From contig NZ_LR733817.1 in NCBI RefSeq assembly GCF_902506165.1, positions 2,899,937 to 2,963,936 on the forward strand: DNA of 64,000 nt. The letters run 5' to 3'. Below are positions 16,244-26,879 of this stretch, in pieces. Each line of letters opens with the position of its first letter. The stretch's first letter is position 1. Source of the DNA: Bosea sp. 29B. GTDB lineage: Bacteria; Pseudomonadota; Alphaproteobacteria; Rhizobiales; Beijerinckiaceae. The position numbers and the translations under genes were made by a program. Below the pieces are notes generated by a model. That model made no database searches. It worked only from the letters and a program-made list of their open reading frames with translations, and was not told the DNA's origin.

Positions 16244-17560
16244 CTACCGTCCGATCGCATCCAGAAACTGGTACCAGCCGGCGACCAGACGGACCGCCGG
16301 TTCTCGAAGCGCATAGAAGGGCACGGGCCGCATGCGGCCGACGTCGAGCAGCCCGACATCGGGGCGCTCTCCGCGCGCAAAGGCGGCAAGGTAGCGCCCC
16401 ATCAGGCTGGACATGGCGACACCGGCGCCATTGTAGCCCATGGCGACCATGATCCGGTCATCGACGCGCCCGACATGCGGCACGGAATCGAGCGTCATCG
16501 CGACGAGGCCGGACCAGGAAAAGGCCAGCGGCACATCGGCGACCTGCGGGAAGATGCCGATCATCGCCTTGTGCAGGGCGGCGAAGGCGGCAGCGGAATC
16601 CGTCTTGCCGAAGGCGCCGCGGCCGCCGAAGACGATCCGGTCGTCGACCATGCGGAACCAGCGCATCATCCGCTTGGTCTCGGTATAGGTCCGGCCGGTC
16701 GGCATCACGCTGGCGGCGAGGTTCGGGGAGAGTTTTTCAGTTGCGATGATCGCGCTGCGGAACGGGATTAGCGTGCGCTGGTAGTCGCTAGTCGCAGGTG
16801 TCAGGTCGGAATAGCTGTTGGTCGCGATGATCGCCTGCTTCGCTCGAACGGTGCCGCGTGGCGTCTCGACCAGCACGCCGTCGGCTTCGCGTCTGAGGCT
16901 GAGTGCCGGCGTGTGGCTATGGACGGGGATGCCTTGTGCGTTCACGCCGCGGGCAAGCCCGCGCAGATAGTTGAGCGGGTGGATGCCACCCGAGCCGGCA
17001 TTGAGCACGCCGCCGACGAAGCCGGCGGAGCCGGTCTCCTCGCGCACCTGCCTGGCATCGAGCACGGTCATCGTGCTGTCGTAGAGCTCGGCGCGCAGCC
17101 ACTCCGCTTCCTTCACCGCATAGGCTAGCGTCTCGTGGTTGTGCGCGGCCTTGACCTGGCCGGCGCGGGTCAAGCCGGCATCGGCGATGCCATGGGCACC
17201 GACCAGCTCGGCGACGATATCGGTCGCCTCATGGGCGATATCGTACATGCGCTTCGCCATGTCCCGGCCGTGGCCAGCGGCGATCGCCGGGAAGGACATG
17301 CGGAACTTGGCGGTGATGACGCCGCCATTGCGGCCGCTCGCGCCCCAGCCCGGTTCGTTCGCCTCCAGCACCAGCGGTGCCAGACCGCTGGCGGCGAGGT
17401 GATGGGCGGCCGAGAGCCCGGTATAGCCGGCGCCGATGATCACGACATCCGCCTGCGCATCGCCGGCGAGCGGCGGCAACGCCTGCAGCGGCGACGCCGT
17501 CGCCCGCCAGAGCGAGGGCGCGGCGTCGAGGGCCTGCCAGGATGTCGGCGCGGCCGTCAC
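16244..17560 (-). CDS. FAD-dependent oxidoreductase, PuuB/DAO family
   Basis: A 438-residue flavoprotein, taking GTG 17560 (VTAAPTSWQALDAAPSLW) as start; an in-frame ATG 12 codons earlier would overlap the HAD gene. The dinucleotide motif VVIIGAGYTGLSAAHHL is at about residues 38-54, the ASGRNGG loop follows, and the C-terminal flavin contact is AMGYNGAGVAMSSLMG. The S-W-x-ALD-x-APSLWR opening and overall length match gamma-glutamylputrescine oxidase-like proteins. It lies four bases after the HAD gene and just upstream of the binding protein, so import and oxidation of the same amine are likely coupled. Confidence 0.88.
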   Translation of the reverse strand: MTAAPTSWQALDAAPSLWRATASPLQALPPLAGDAQADVVIIGAGYTGLSAAHHLAASGLAPLVLEANEPGWGASGRNGGVITAKFRMSFPAIAAGHGRDMAKRMYDIAHEATDIVAELVGAHGIADAGLTRAGQVKAAHNHETLAYAVKEAEWLRAELYDSTMTVLDARQVREETGSAGFVGGVLNAGSGGIHPLNYLRGLARGVNAQGIPVHSHTPALSLRREADGVLVETPRGTVRAKQAIIATNSYSDLTPATSDYQRTLIPFRSAIIATEKLSPNLAASVMPTGRTYTETKRMMRWFRMVDDRIVFGGRGAFGKTDSAAAFAALHKAMIGIFPQVADVPLAFSWSGLVAMTLDSVPHVGRVDDRIMVAMGYNGAGVAMSSLMGRYLAAFARGERPDVGLLDVGRMRPVPFYALREPAVRLVAGWYQFLDAIGR

Positions 17561-17564
17561 GGGG

Positions 17565-18269
17565 TCACGCCCGTTCCGCCTCGACCGCGTCGGCAAGCGC
17601 CTTCAGCGTCGTGAAGTGATAATCGGGCTTGGTGATCTCGGGCACCGCCGGCGTGCCGCCGAAGCCCTTCTGCCCTTGGCGCCGCTCGATCCAGCAGGTG
17701 GCATAGCCGAGCGACTTGGCGACGCGGATGTCGTGATACTGGCTCTGCGCGACGTGGAGGATCTCCTCCTGCTTGTAGCCGAAGGCCGATTGCCGGCCGC
17801 GATTATAGGCGAAGTAGAGCGGATCGGGCTTGGGATGGATCGCCTCGTCGGCAGTGATGCTGTCGTGGAACGGGTTGCCGAGCGTGTGCGAGTAGCAGGT
17901 GAAGCTCGGCCGGTCGGCATTGGTCATCGCCACCAGCCGGTAATGCTTGCGCAGCCGCGCCAGCGCTGCAGCCGAATCCGGGAAGGCGGGATGACGCAGG
18001 ATCGCGAGCTGGAAGGCGTCGGCCGTGGCATCGTCATGCGGCAGGCCGAGCTCCTTGGCGAGATGGATGTAGACCAGCTTCATCACCTCGCTGGAGCGCT
18101 CGTAATTCAGCTCGCGGCCCTTGAGGTAGGGCGCGAAGATCTCGTCGTCGCTGAGCCTGGCGGCAGCCGGGCCGCCGAGGCGCCGGACCGCGCCGAGGAC
18201 GCCTGCCTCGAAGTCGATCAGCGTGCCGACGACGTCGAATGTGAGAACCTTGAAATCGCTGAGGGCCAT
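17565..18269 (-). CDS. haloacid dehalogenase type II-like HAD hydrolase
   Basis: A 234-residue HAD-superfamily protein. Motif I is LTFDVVGTLIDFEAG with the nucleophilic Asp at about residue 12; motif II is the TNAD segment; motif III lysine is in HPKPDPLYF; motif IV lies near VAQSQYHDIRVAKSLG. These spacings fit the L-2-haloacid dehalogenase (type II) subfamily, though many such proteins act on other substrates. A second type II HAD (22060-22728) lies nearby. It is encoded between the PotA-like ATPase and the FAD oxidoreductase, so its real substrate may be a metabolite of the imported amine. Confidence 0.85.
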   Translation of the reverse strand: MALSDFKVLTFDVVGTLIDFEAGVLGAVRRLGGPAAARLSDDEIFAPYLKGRELNYERSSEVMKLVYIHLAKELGLPHDDATADAFQLAILRHPAFPDSAAALARLRKHYRLVAMTNADRPSFTCYSHTLGNPFHDSITADEAIHPKPDPLYFAYNRGRQSAFGYKQEEILHVAQSQYHDIRVAKSLGYATCWIERRQGQKGFGGTPAVPEITKPDYHFTTLKALADAVEAERA

Positions 18270-18299
18270 GGTCTTGCGTCTCTGCTTCGGGAAGGGGGA

Positions 18300-19385
18300 T
18301 CAGGCGCCGATTTTCGGCACGATGATCGTGTCCTGCGGGTGGAGGCTGACGGCGAGGCGTTCGCCGACCGGCGGGATCCGGCGGGCGGCCTCGTAATGAC
18401 TGGGCTGGCGCAGGCTGAGCGCGGTGCCGTCGTCGAGCGCGAGGAAGACGCGCAGGCTCTCGCCCTGGAAGACGATATCGGTGACGCGGGCTTCGAGACG
18501 GTTGCGGTCCGGGCTGCCGGAGCCGTCCTCGACCAGCAGCTTCTCGGTCTGGATCGCCAATACGAGCTCGCCGTTGGGCGCGATCGGCCGAGCGCTCTTC
18601 AGCACGGTCCCGGCCAGGGAGACGCTGTCGGAGCCGGCGCGTTGGACCGGCAGCAGCGTCGCCTCGCCGATGAAGCTGGCAACGAAGGCGTTGGCGGGGT
18701 GGTCGTGCAGGCGCTCGGGCCTGTCGATCTGGACCAGCTTGCCGTCCTTCAGGATGGCAACGCGGTCGCTCATCGTCAGCGCCTCGCGCTGGTCGTGCGT
18801 GACGTAGATGATCGTCGCGCCCAGCCGCTTGTGAAGCTGGCGCAGCTCGATCTGCATGTTCTCGCGTAGCTGCTTGTCGAGCGCCGAGAGCGGCTCGTCC
18901 ATCAGGATCAGGCGCGGCTCGAAGATCATGGCGCGGGCGAGTGCGACGCGCTGGCGCTGGCCGCCGGAGAGCTGGCCGATGCCGCGCTCCTCGTAGCCGG
19001 CGAGGTCGACCATGGCGAGCGCGCCGCGGACCTTGTCGGCATAGGTCGACTTGGGCAGGCGCCGGGCCCGCAAGGGAAAGGCGACGTTCTCGCCGACGCT
19101 CATATGCGGAAACAGCGCGTAGTTCTGGAAGACGATGCCGATGTCGCGCTTGTGCGGCGGGGTATAGGTGACGTCGCGGCCGCCGAGATGGACCGAGCCG
19201 CCGGAAGGCTGGATGAAGCCGCCGAGAATGCCGAGCAAGGTGGTCTTGCCCGAGCCGGACGGGCCGAGCAGCGAGACGAATTCCTGCGGGGCGATGTCGA
19301 GCGAGACGTCGTCGAGCGCGCGCACCGAGCCGTAATGCTTGCTCGCGGATCTGATCTCGACGCGTTCGCCGCCTATGTTGGCCAT
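18300..19385 (-). CDS. ABC transporter ATP-binding protein, PotA-like
   Basis: A 361-residue ATPase. Walker A is GPSGSGKTTLLG (about residues 42-53), the Q loop is VFQNYALFPHM, the signature is LSGGQRQRVALARAM, Walker B is LILMDEPLSALD and the H loop TIIYVTHDQREAL. A C-terminal TOBE_2 domain covers about residues 280-360. The start at 19385 (MANIGG) is preferred because GGGAG lies 6-7 bases upstream; a start 16 codons earlier lacks this. It is the first gene of the minus-strand operon and diverges from the LysR gene at 19616 across a 230-bp region with a LysR-type palindrome. Confidence 0.93.
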   Translation of the reverse strand: MANIGGERVEIRSASKHYGSVRALDDVSLDIAPQEFVSLLGPSGSGKTTLLGILGGFIQPSGGSVHLGGRDVTYTPPHKRDIGIVFQNYALFPHMSVGENVAFPLRARRLPKSTYADKVRGALAMVDLAGYEERGIGQLSGGQRQRVALARAMIFEPRLILMDEPLSALDKQLRENMQIELRQLHKRLGATIIYVTHDQREALTMSDRVAILKDGKLVQIDRPERLHDHPANAFVASFIGEATLLPVQRAGSDSVSLAGTVLKSARPIAPNGELVLAIQTEKLLVEDGSGSPDRNRLEARVTDIVFQGESLRVFLALDDGTALSLRQPSHYEAARRIPPVGERLAVSLHPQDTIIVPKIGA

Positions 19386-19452
19386 GGCACTCTCCCGTCC
19401 GGATACAGCGACATCGCGGCACTGCGCAGGCAAAGACCGTTTTCGGGACGGG

Positions 19453-19471
19453 CCATAAGGTGATCTTATGG
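19453..19471. promoter_or_regulatory. candidate LysR-type operator, ATAA-N7-TTAT
   Basis: A perfect 7-bp dyad, CCATAAG-gtgat-CTTATGG, between the divergent PotA-like operon and the LysR gene. The inner form ATAA-N7-TTAT (also T-N11-A) matches the consensus of LysR-type sites and the site known for the octopine regulator OccR. A looser dyad, ATCAGG (19591-19596) with CCTGAT (19607-19612), lies next to the LysR start. The same palindrome class recurs at 35609-35623. Confidence 0.65.
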
Positions 19472-19615
19472 CGATCCGTGCCGGCGCTGGTGCTGTTCGG
19501 CGGTGCGGGCCTCTACCGGGCCGTCACCGCAAGCTGCATTCGATCAGCTCATGAAACGGGATTTCGCCCCCTTGTCGCAATTGCCAAATAATCAGGAAGA
19601 ACATAACCTGATGTA

Positions 19616-20569
19616 ATGTCAGAACTGCGCCGCATGGTCTCGTCGAGCAATGCGCTCTTCGTCTTCGAGGCGGCGGCGCGCAGTGGCAGCTTCACCCGCG
19701 CAGCCGAGGAGCTGAACGTCACCCAGCCTGCGGTCAGCCGCATGTTGTCGCGCTTCGAGAGCCATCTCGGCCTGCGCCTGTTCGAGCGAGGTGGGAAGGG
19801 CGCGATCCTGACGGCGGAGGGCGAAGTGCTCTATCGCCGCGTTGCCGATGGCTTTCGCAGCATCGAAGCGGGCCTGCGCGAGGTCGAGCAGCTGCGCGGT
19901 GGCAAGGAGACGGTGACGATCTCGGTCTCCTCCGCCTTCACCACGCATTGGCTGATGCCGCGCATGGATCATTTCCAGCGCCGGTTTCCCTCGGTCGACC
20001 TGCGCTTCCAGATGATTGCCGGCTCGTTACGCGGCCCGGTCGACAATGTCGATCTCGGCATGCGTTTCCTCGATGGCGACGAGGCGGTGCCGGCCGAGGC
20101 GATGGTGGTGCGCGAGGTGATGCTGCCGGTCTGCAGCCCGGGCTACCGGCAGGCCGAGCCCGAAGCCGAGGTGACGGGCGAGGGCAACACGATCATCAAC
20201 CTGACCGATTCCGCGCTCGACTGGGCCGAGCGCTATCCACCCTTCGCCACCGGCCGACCCGGGCTGGTCAAGACGCTGAGCTTCTCGGACTATGCCGTGG
20301 TGGTGCAGGCGGCGCTGCTTGGCCAGGGCGTCGCCTTCGGCTGGATCACGGTCGTCTCGCATGCGCTGAGGTCGGGCGCGCTGGTGCCGGCCAGCGACCG
20401 GCTGACGCGCGGCGAGCGCAACTGCGTGCTGCTGACGCCGCGCAACCGCCCGCCGAGCCCGGTCGTCCGCGAGATCCGGGACTGGATCGGGGCGGAGCTG
20501 AAGGCAGAGATCGAGGCGATCGACGCACTTCATCCCGGTCTCGGCCTGAGGCAGGCCTGCTATGGCTGA
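19616..20569 (+). CDS. LysR-family transcriptional regulator, GcvA-like
   Basis: A 317-residue LTTR. The winged HTH spans about residues 10-70 (LFVFEAAARSGSFTRAAEEL, then VTQPAVSRMLSRFESHLG), followed by a LysR substrate domain. The N-terminus and effector domain (ISVSSAFTTHWLMPRMDHF) are typical of the GcvA branch, which responds to amino-acid-related signals. The ATG at 19616 has only weak ribosome-binding bases upstream. Divergent orientation to the PotA-like operon, with an ATAA-N7-TTAT palindrome between them, makes this operon the prime regulatory target. Confidence 0.92.
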   Translation: MSELRRMVSSSNALFVFEAAARSGSFTRAAEELNVTQPAVSRMLSRFESHLGLRLFERGGKGAILTAEGEVLYRRVADGFRSIEAGLREVEQLRGGKETVTISVSSAFTTHWLMPRMDHFQRRFPSVDLRFQMIAGSLRGPVDNVDLGMRFLDGDEAVPAEAMVVREVMLPVCSPGYRQAEPEAEVTGEGNTIINLTDSALDWAERYPPFATGRPGLVKTLSFSDYAVVVQAALLGQGVAFGWITVVSHALRSGALVPASDRLTRGERNCVLLTPRNRPPSPVVREIRDWIGAELKAEIEAIDALHPGLGLRQACYG

Positions 20570-20587
20570 CGGCGCTGCGCGGCGCCC

Positions 20588-22057
<1,470 letters not shown>

Positions 22058-22059
22058 GA

Positions 22060-22728
22060 TCAGAGCCCGACCAGCGCCGGCAGGCCGCCAATGTCCTTGA
22101 TCTCGTGCGTGCTGTAATACGGATTCGCCGGCTCGTGGCCGCGATTGACGAAGACGCGGCGAGCGATCTTCATGTCATAGGCGGTCATCTGGTCGTAGCG
22201 GAAGCTCGACGAACAGTGCATCACATCCTGCGGGCCGCAGCCGAGCATGTCGAACATGTATTCAAAGGCGCGCATGCGGGGCTTGTAGGCCTGGGCATCC
22301 TGCGCGGTATAGGCAGCGTGGAAGGGTGCGCCGAGCTTGGCGACCGAATGCGGGATCAGGGCGGTCATCGAGTTGGAGAGGACGACGAGCGGGATTTCCT
22401 TGGCGACCTTGGCAAGACCTGCCGGCACGTCGGGATGCGGACCCCAGCTCGGGATCTCGTCGACAATGGCCTGTGCATCGGCCGGATCGAAGGCGATGCC
22501 GAGCAGCTTGCAGCTCCGCTCCACTGCATTGCTGACGACGTCCTGGTAGGGCTTCCACGGGCCGAGGACCTCGTCGAGGCGATAGTTAGAGAAGGCGTCG
22601 CAGAACGCGTCCATCTGCTCGGGCGAAAGACGGCCGGCATAGGCGCGCCGGGCGGCCGGAGCCATCTCGAAATAGATCAGCGTGCCGTAGCAGTCGAAGG
22701 TGATGAATTTCGGCCGGAAACTGCTCAT
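22060..22728 (-). CDS. haloacid dehalogenase type II-like HAD hydrolase
   Basis: A 222-residue HAD protein with motif I ITFDCYGTLIYFEMA (the DxYGTL form of type II dehalogenases), motif II LSNSMTALIPH, a motif III lysine in AYKPRMRAFEYMF, and a CSSSFRYDQMTAYDMKIAR motif IV region. It is only modestly similar to the HAD at 17565-18269, so the two are not a recent duplication. It heads a two-gene operon with the aldehyde dehydrogenase and diverges from the ArgE-like gene across 213 bp in which I see no clear operator. Confidence 0.85.
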   Translation of the reverse strand: MSSFRPKFITFDCYGTLIYFEMAPAARRAYAGRLSPEQMDAFCDAFSNYRLDEVLGPWKPYQDVVSNAVERSCKLLGIAFDPADAQAIVDEIPSWGPHPDVPAGLAKVAKEIPLVVLSNSMTALIPHSVAKLGAPFHAAYTAQDAQAYKPRMRAFEYMFDMLGCGPQDVMHCSSSFRYDQMTAYDMKIARRVFVNRGHEPANPYYSTHEIKDIGGLPALVGL

Positions 22729-22941
22729 CGTCTCGCCCTTGCTCGTTGCAACGGCTCTCTGCCGTTAGGAAGAGGCTAGAGCGCGAGCGCGGGGAGGGAG
22801 GCGGAATTCGAACGCCATGACCGAATATTCTGCCGATGAATCGGGTCGCTTCGGCATGGATTGCTGCGGCTGTCGGGGCAGGATGGACAGGCCCGCTCGC
22901 CTCTCCGAAGGTCGGCTGAATCAACCCTCCAGCGAATCCCC

Positions 22942-24084
22942 ATGACCGTCGAAACCGTTCTCGCCGATCTCGTCGGCTTTCCCTCCGTCTGCCGCACCCC
23001 GAACGGGGCGATCATCGAGCATGTCCGCGCCTATCTCGCCGGCCATGGCGTCGACAGCGTGATCGTGCCGGGACCGGAGGGGGACCGCGCCAACCTATTC
23101 GCGACGATCGGGCCCAAGGTCGAAGGCGGTATCATCCTCTCGGCCCATCTCGACGTGGTACCGGCGGCGCCAGAGGGCTGGGTCAGCGACCCCTTCAAGC
23201 TGCGGCGCGACGGCGAGCGGCTGATCGGGCGTGGCGCTGTCGACATGAAAGGCTTCGCAGCCTGCGTGCTGGCGAGCGTTCCCGCCCTCGTCGCCAAGAG
23301 GCTGGCGCGGCCGGTGCACATCGCGCTGTCCTATGACGAGGAGGTCGGTTGCGTCGGCGTGCGCCATCTGATCGCGCGACTGCCGGAGCTGTGCCCGCCA
23401 GTGCTCGGCTGCATCGTCGGCGAGCCAAGCGGCTTACGGCCGGTGCTGGCCCATAAGGGCAAGATCGCAAAGCGCGTCACGGTCGATGGCAAGGCCGGGC
23501 ATTCCTCGCGCACCGATCTCGGCGACAACGCGATCCACTACGCCGCTGGTCTCATCACCGCGATCCATGACGAGGCGCTGCGCCATGCCGCGCAGGGGCC
23601 TTTCGCCGAAGCCTTCGCGCCGCCCTATTCGACGATCCAGGTCGGCGTGATCAGGGGCGGCACCGGCATCAACATCGTTCCGGCGCAATGCGTGTTCGAG
23701 GTCGAGGCCCGCGCCATCGCCGGGCAGGAGCCCGCCGCGCTGCTCGGCTTCCTGCCCGGTGTCGCCGAGCGGATTGCGCGCGAGGCTGCCGCGACCGGGC
23801 ACAAGGTCGCGTTCAGCTTCGAGACCATGAGCGACTATCCGCCGCTCGCCCTCGACGAGAACGATCCGCTGGTCGCCTTCACCGAGGCGGCTTCGGGCCA
23901 GAGGCGCCAGGCTGCCGTCAGCTATGGCACCGAGGCCGGGTTGTTCCAGCGCGCCGGCATCGCCGCGATCGTCTGCGGGCCAGGCGATGTCGACCGCGCC
24001 CACAAGCCGGAAGAGTACATAACCGATGCCGAGCTCGCCGGAGCGATGGCGATGATCGCTGGTGTCGCCGAGCGGCTCTCCTGA
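22942..24084 (+). CDS. argE: acetylornithine deacetylase-like M20 peptidase
   Basis: A 380-residue M20 metallohydrolase, start MTVETVLADLVGFPSV at 22942; an upstream in-frame ATG at 22861 adds an unlikely basic leader. Metal-ligand motifs are visible: SAHLDVVPA, RGAVDMKGFAA, SYDEEVGCVG and GEPSGLRP; the dimerisation domain has KAGHSSRTDLGDNAIHYA. It matches ArgE of the Rhizobiales type. In this setting it could instead deacetylate an N-acetylated amine or amino acid, complementing the nearby GNATs. It converges on the FAD oxidoreductase gene with three bases between stops. Confidence 0.87.
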   Translation: MTVETVLADLVGFPSVCRTPNGAIIEHVRAYLAGHGVDSVIVPGPEGDRANLFATIGPKVEGGIILSAHLDVVPAAPEGWVSDPFKLRRDGERLIGRGAVDMKGFAACVLASVPALVAKRLARPVHIALSYDEEVGCVGVRHLIARLPELCPPVLGCIVGEPSGLRPVLAHKGKIAKRVTVDGKAGHSSRTDLGDNAIHYAAGLITAIHDEALRHAAQGPFAEAFAPPYSTIQVGVIRGGTGINIVPAQCVFEVEARAIAGQEPAALLGFLPGVAERIAREAAATGHKVAFSFETMSDYPPLALDENDPLVAFTEAASGQRRQAAVSYGTEAGLFQRAGIAAIVCGPGDVDRAHKPEEYITDAELAGAMAMIAGVAERLS

Positions 24085-24087
24085 ACC

Positions 24088-25410
24088 TCAGAACTCGCCG
24101 ATCGCGCCGCGGGAGCCATCGACGAGGCGCGAATGCCTGAATGGGCCGGGGTCGACGATCGGCGTGTCGCCTGTCGCAAGGTCTGCGGCGAGATGGCCGG
24201 CGGCGGGGCCGAGGCCGAAGCCGTGGCCGCTGAAGCCGGCCGCCAGCACGAAGCCCGAGAGGCCGGCGACCGGCGAGATCACCGGCACGGCGTCTGGCGT
24301 TGAATCGATATAGGCGCCCCAGCTTTCGCGCACGGCGACGGTCTTCAGGGCCGGGAACATGGCGTGAACGCGCTCCAGCAGGGCTGCCATCGCACGCCGG
24401 CTGGGTGCCGGATCGAGCACGCGGATCGTCTCGAAGGGCGTGACCTCGTCGAGCTTCCAACTGCCGAAGGCCTCCGGCCCGTTGAAGAAGGAGGAGCCGA
24501 TGCCGAGCTCGACCGCCTTCAGCCGCTTGATGAACATCGGCAGGAACTCGCGGGCATAGCGCAGGCCCTGTGGCGTGATTTCGAGCGTGCCTTTGCCGCT
24601 GATCGCGACCGTGTAGCTGCCGTCGAGCCGGCGGGTCAGCGCGATCTCCGGGGTATAGAACGCATCGAGGAAGTGAGGCGCAACCTCTGTCCGCAGGCTG
24701 GTGGCGCGGATGCTCGCCTGCGGGAAGGCGATGCCATGATAGCGGCAGAAGGCCGAGGCCCAGGCGCCGCCGGCGAGGATTACCGCATTGGTGCGGATCG
24801 TACCCTTCTCGGTGATGACGCCAGTGACCGCGCCATTGGTGATGTCGAGCCCGCGCGCCGCGCAGCCCTGATGGACACTGGCGCCAAGGCGGCGAGCTCC
24901 ATCGGCCATCTCCGGCGCTGCGAGCGCCGGCTCGGCCTTGCCGTCGGTGACGGAGTGCAGGCCGCCGAGCCAGTTGCGGCCACTGGCGGCGGTCATCGCC
25001 GCGGTCTCTGCTCCGGTCAGCATCGTCGTCTCGACGCCGAACGCCTTGGCGGTCTCGCGCCAGCGCTCCCATTGCGCCAGTTGCGCGGCGTCGTTGGTGG
25101 CGTAGACGAGGCCGCAGCGGCGAAAACCGCTGTCGCGGCCGAGCTCCTCGCTCAGTCTCTCCCAGAGCTCCATGGCGCGGATCGCCAGCGGCAATTCGCG
25201 GGCGTCGCGGTTCTGCTTGCGGCACCAGCCCCAGTTGCGGCTCGACTGCTCGCCGCCGACGATGCCCTTCTCGACCAGGGCCACCGAGCGGCCGCGCCGC
25301 GCCAGATAATAGGCAGCCGCCGCGCCGACGATGCCGCCGCCGATGACGACGACATCCGCGGCGGCGGGCAGCGCCTCGCTGCTGGCGATGCGTTCGATGG
25401 TCAGTGGCAT
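24088..25410 (-). CDS. FAD-dependent oxidoreductase (DAO family), copy 2 of a paralogous pair
   Basis: A 440-residue flavoprotein, start MPLTIERIASSEALP at 25410 with GGAG seven bases upstream. The Rossmann motif VVVIGGGIVGAAAAYYL is at about residues 20-36, followed by VALVEKGIVGGEQSSRNWG. The C-terminal flavin region is LAAGFSGHGFGLGPAAG. The QSSRNWGWCR-QNRD motif, shared with the upstream paralog (25551-26879), is typical of a rhizobial DAO clade near ABC transporters of methylated amines or opines. It probably oxidises an N-alkyl or alpha-amino compound; the substrate is unknown. Confidence 0.87.
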   Translation of the reverse strand: MPLTIERIASSEALPAAADVVVIGGGIVGAAAAYYLARRGRSVALVEKGIVGGEQSSRNWGWCRKQNRDARELPLAIRAMELWERLSEELGRDSGFRRCGLVYATNDAAQLAQWERWRETAKAFGVETTMLTGAETAAMTAASGRNWLGGLHSVTDGKAEPALAAPEMADGARRLGASVHQGCAARGLDITNGAVTGVITEKGTIRTNAVILAGGAWASAFCRYHGIAFPQASIRATSLRTEVAPHFLDAFYTPEIALTRRLDGSYTVAISGKGTLEITPQGLRYAREFLPMFIKRLKAVELGIGSSFFNGPEAFGSWKLDEVTPFETIRVLDPAPSRRAMAALLERVHAMFPALKTVAVRESWGAYIDSTPDAVPVISPVAGLSGFVLAAGFSGHGFGLGPAAGHLAADLATGDTPIVDPGPFRHSRLVDGSRGAIGEF

Positions 25411-25494
25411 GAATAGCTCCGGAGGCGGCCATGCCACGAAGCGGCACGGCCCGGGATGTCCCTGTGCGGCGGGACTATGTGGCTAGAGCCGGAT

Positions 25495-25521
25495 CCGATC
25501 AGATTGGATCAATCTGATCGG
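25495..25521. repeat. 27-bp palindrome between paralogous FAD genes
   Basis: CCGATCAGATT-ggatc-AATCTGATCGG: 11-bp perfect arms with a 5-base loop, inside a wider frame CTAGAGCC (25483-25490) ... GGTCTCTAG (25529-25537). It looks like another Rhizobiales intergenic repeat. It could also act as a terminator or processing site between the two FAD oxidoreductase genes. Confidence 0.7.
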
Positions 25522-25550
25522 CAAAAATGGTCTCTAGGGCAGGGCGTCCG

Positions 25551-26879
25551 TCACATCAGCCCGGGTTCGCCGAGGTCGGTCCCGTCGACGAGGCGGCTGT
25601 AGCGATAGGGGGCGGGATCGACGATAGGGGCATCGCCGGCGACGATATCGGCTGCGAGCCGCCCCGCCGCCGGGCCGATGCCGAAGCCATGGCCGCTGAA
25701 GCCGGCCGAGACATGCAGGCCCGGCAGCTTGTCGACCGCGGAGATGACCGGCACCCAGTCGGGCGTGAAGTCGATCAGCCCGCCATATTTGTGCTTGATC
25801 TCGACAGTGGCGAGCTGGGGAAAGATCTCGCCGAGCCGCTTCTTGGCGAAGGTGATCAGCTCTTCCTGCGCCGGCGGGTCATAGGTCCGCATTTTCTCGA
25901 ACGGCGAGATCGTATCGTTGCTCCAGCGCATCAGCGCTTCCGGCCCGAAGAAGAAGGACTTGCCGGCCCGGATCGTCAGCAGCTTGTGGCGCTTCTTGAA
26001 GGTGCGCCAGAACGGCTGGGCGTTGAGCATGCCGTGCGGCGAGAGTTCGAGCAGGCCGCGCCCGCTGATGCCGACGGTGAAGCCGCCATCGACCCGGCGG
26101 CGAATGGTGAGATCGGGGGTCGATATGCCACCCGTGGTGATCTCCGGCGCAGGCCCGGTGAAAAACGAGGTCGACTTGATGCCGGCGAGCGGCATGCGGA
26201 TGCCGTGGTGCCGGGCGAACATCGCCGTCCAGACGCCGCCGGAGAGCAGCACCGTCGACGTCTTGATCGTGCCCTTCTCGGTGACAACGCCGGAGACGCG
26301 GCCCGCTGCGGTTTCGAGGCCGCGCGCCGCGCAATCCTGATGGATGGTGACGCCGAGCCGGCGCGCGGCCTCGGCGATCGCGGGAACAGCCATGGCCGGC
26401 TCGGCCCGGCCGTCGGTCGGCGAATGCACCCCGCCGACCCACTCGCCCTTGGCATGTGGCGCCATGGCCTTGGCTTCATCGGCGCTCAGCATGCGCGTCT
26501 GCATCTGGTATTGCCGGGCCTTCTCGCCCCAGCCCTCCCAGGCGTCGAGATCGGATTGGCGCGTCGTCAGATAGGTCAGGCCGCTGCGGCGGAAGCCGAC
26601 ATCGGCACCGACCTCCTCTGATAGTCCGTTCCACATCTCGACGGCCCGCATCGCCAGCGGCAATTCGCGCAGGTCGCGATTCTGCTGGCGGCACCAGCCC
26701 CAGTTCCGGCTCGATTGCTCGCCGGCGAGATAGCCCTTCTCGACGAGGGCGACCGAATGGCCCTTCTTCGCCAGGTGATAGGCGGCGGTGACGCCGGCGA
26801 TGCCGCCGCCTATGACCACGATGTCGGCCGCGGCGGGCAGGGCTTCGTCGCTGTGGACGCGATTGACCGGTGGCGACAT
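25551..26879 (-). CDS. FAD-dependent oxidoreductase (DAO family), copy 1 of a paralogous pair
   Basis: A 442-residue flavoprotein, start MSPPVNRVHSDEALP at 26879 with AAGGA about nine bases upstream. It has IVVIGGGIAGVTAAYHLAKKG, VALVEKGYLAGEQSSRNWG, RQQNRDLRELPLAMRA and the C-terminal VSAGFSGHGFGIGPAAGRL. It aligns along its whole length with the protein encoded just downstream (24088-25410), so the pair arose by tandem duplication and has since diverged well. It diverges from the dipeptide-type binding protein across 277 bp that must hold both promoters; no operator was recognised there. Confidence 0.88.
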   Translation of the reverse strand: MSPPVNRVHSDEALPAAADIVVIGGGIAGVTAAYHLAKKGHSVALVEKGYLAGEQSSRNWGWCRQQNRDLRELPLAMRAVEMWNGLSEEVGADVGFRRSGLTYLTTRQSDLDAWEGWGEKARQYQMQTRMLSADEAKAMAPHAKGEWVGGVHSPTDGRAEPAMAVPAIAEAARRLGVTIHQDCAARGLETAAGRVSGVVTEKGTIKTSTVLLSGGVWTAMFARHHGIRMPLAGIKSTSFFTGPAPEITTGGISTPDLTIRRRVDGGFTVGISGRGLLELSPHGMLNAQPFWRTFKKRHKLLTIRAGKSFFFGPEALMRWSNDTISPFEKMRTYDPPAQEELITFAKKRLGEIFPQLATVEIKHKYGGLIDFTPDWVPVISAVDKLPGLHVSAGFSGHGFGIGPAAGRLAADIVAGDAPIVDPAPYRYSRLVDGTDLGEPGLM

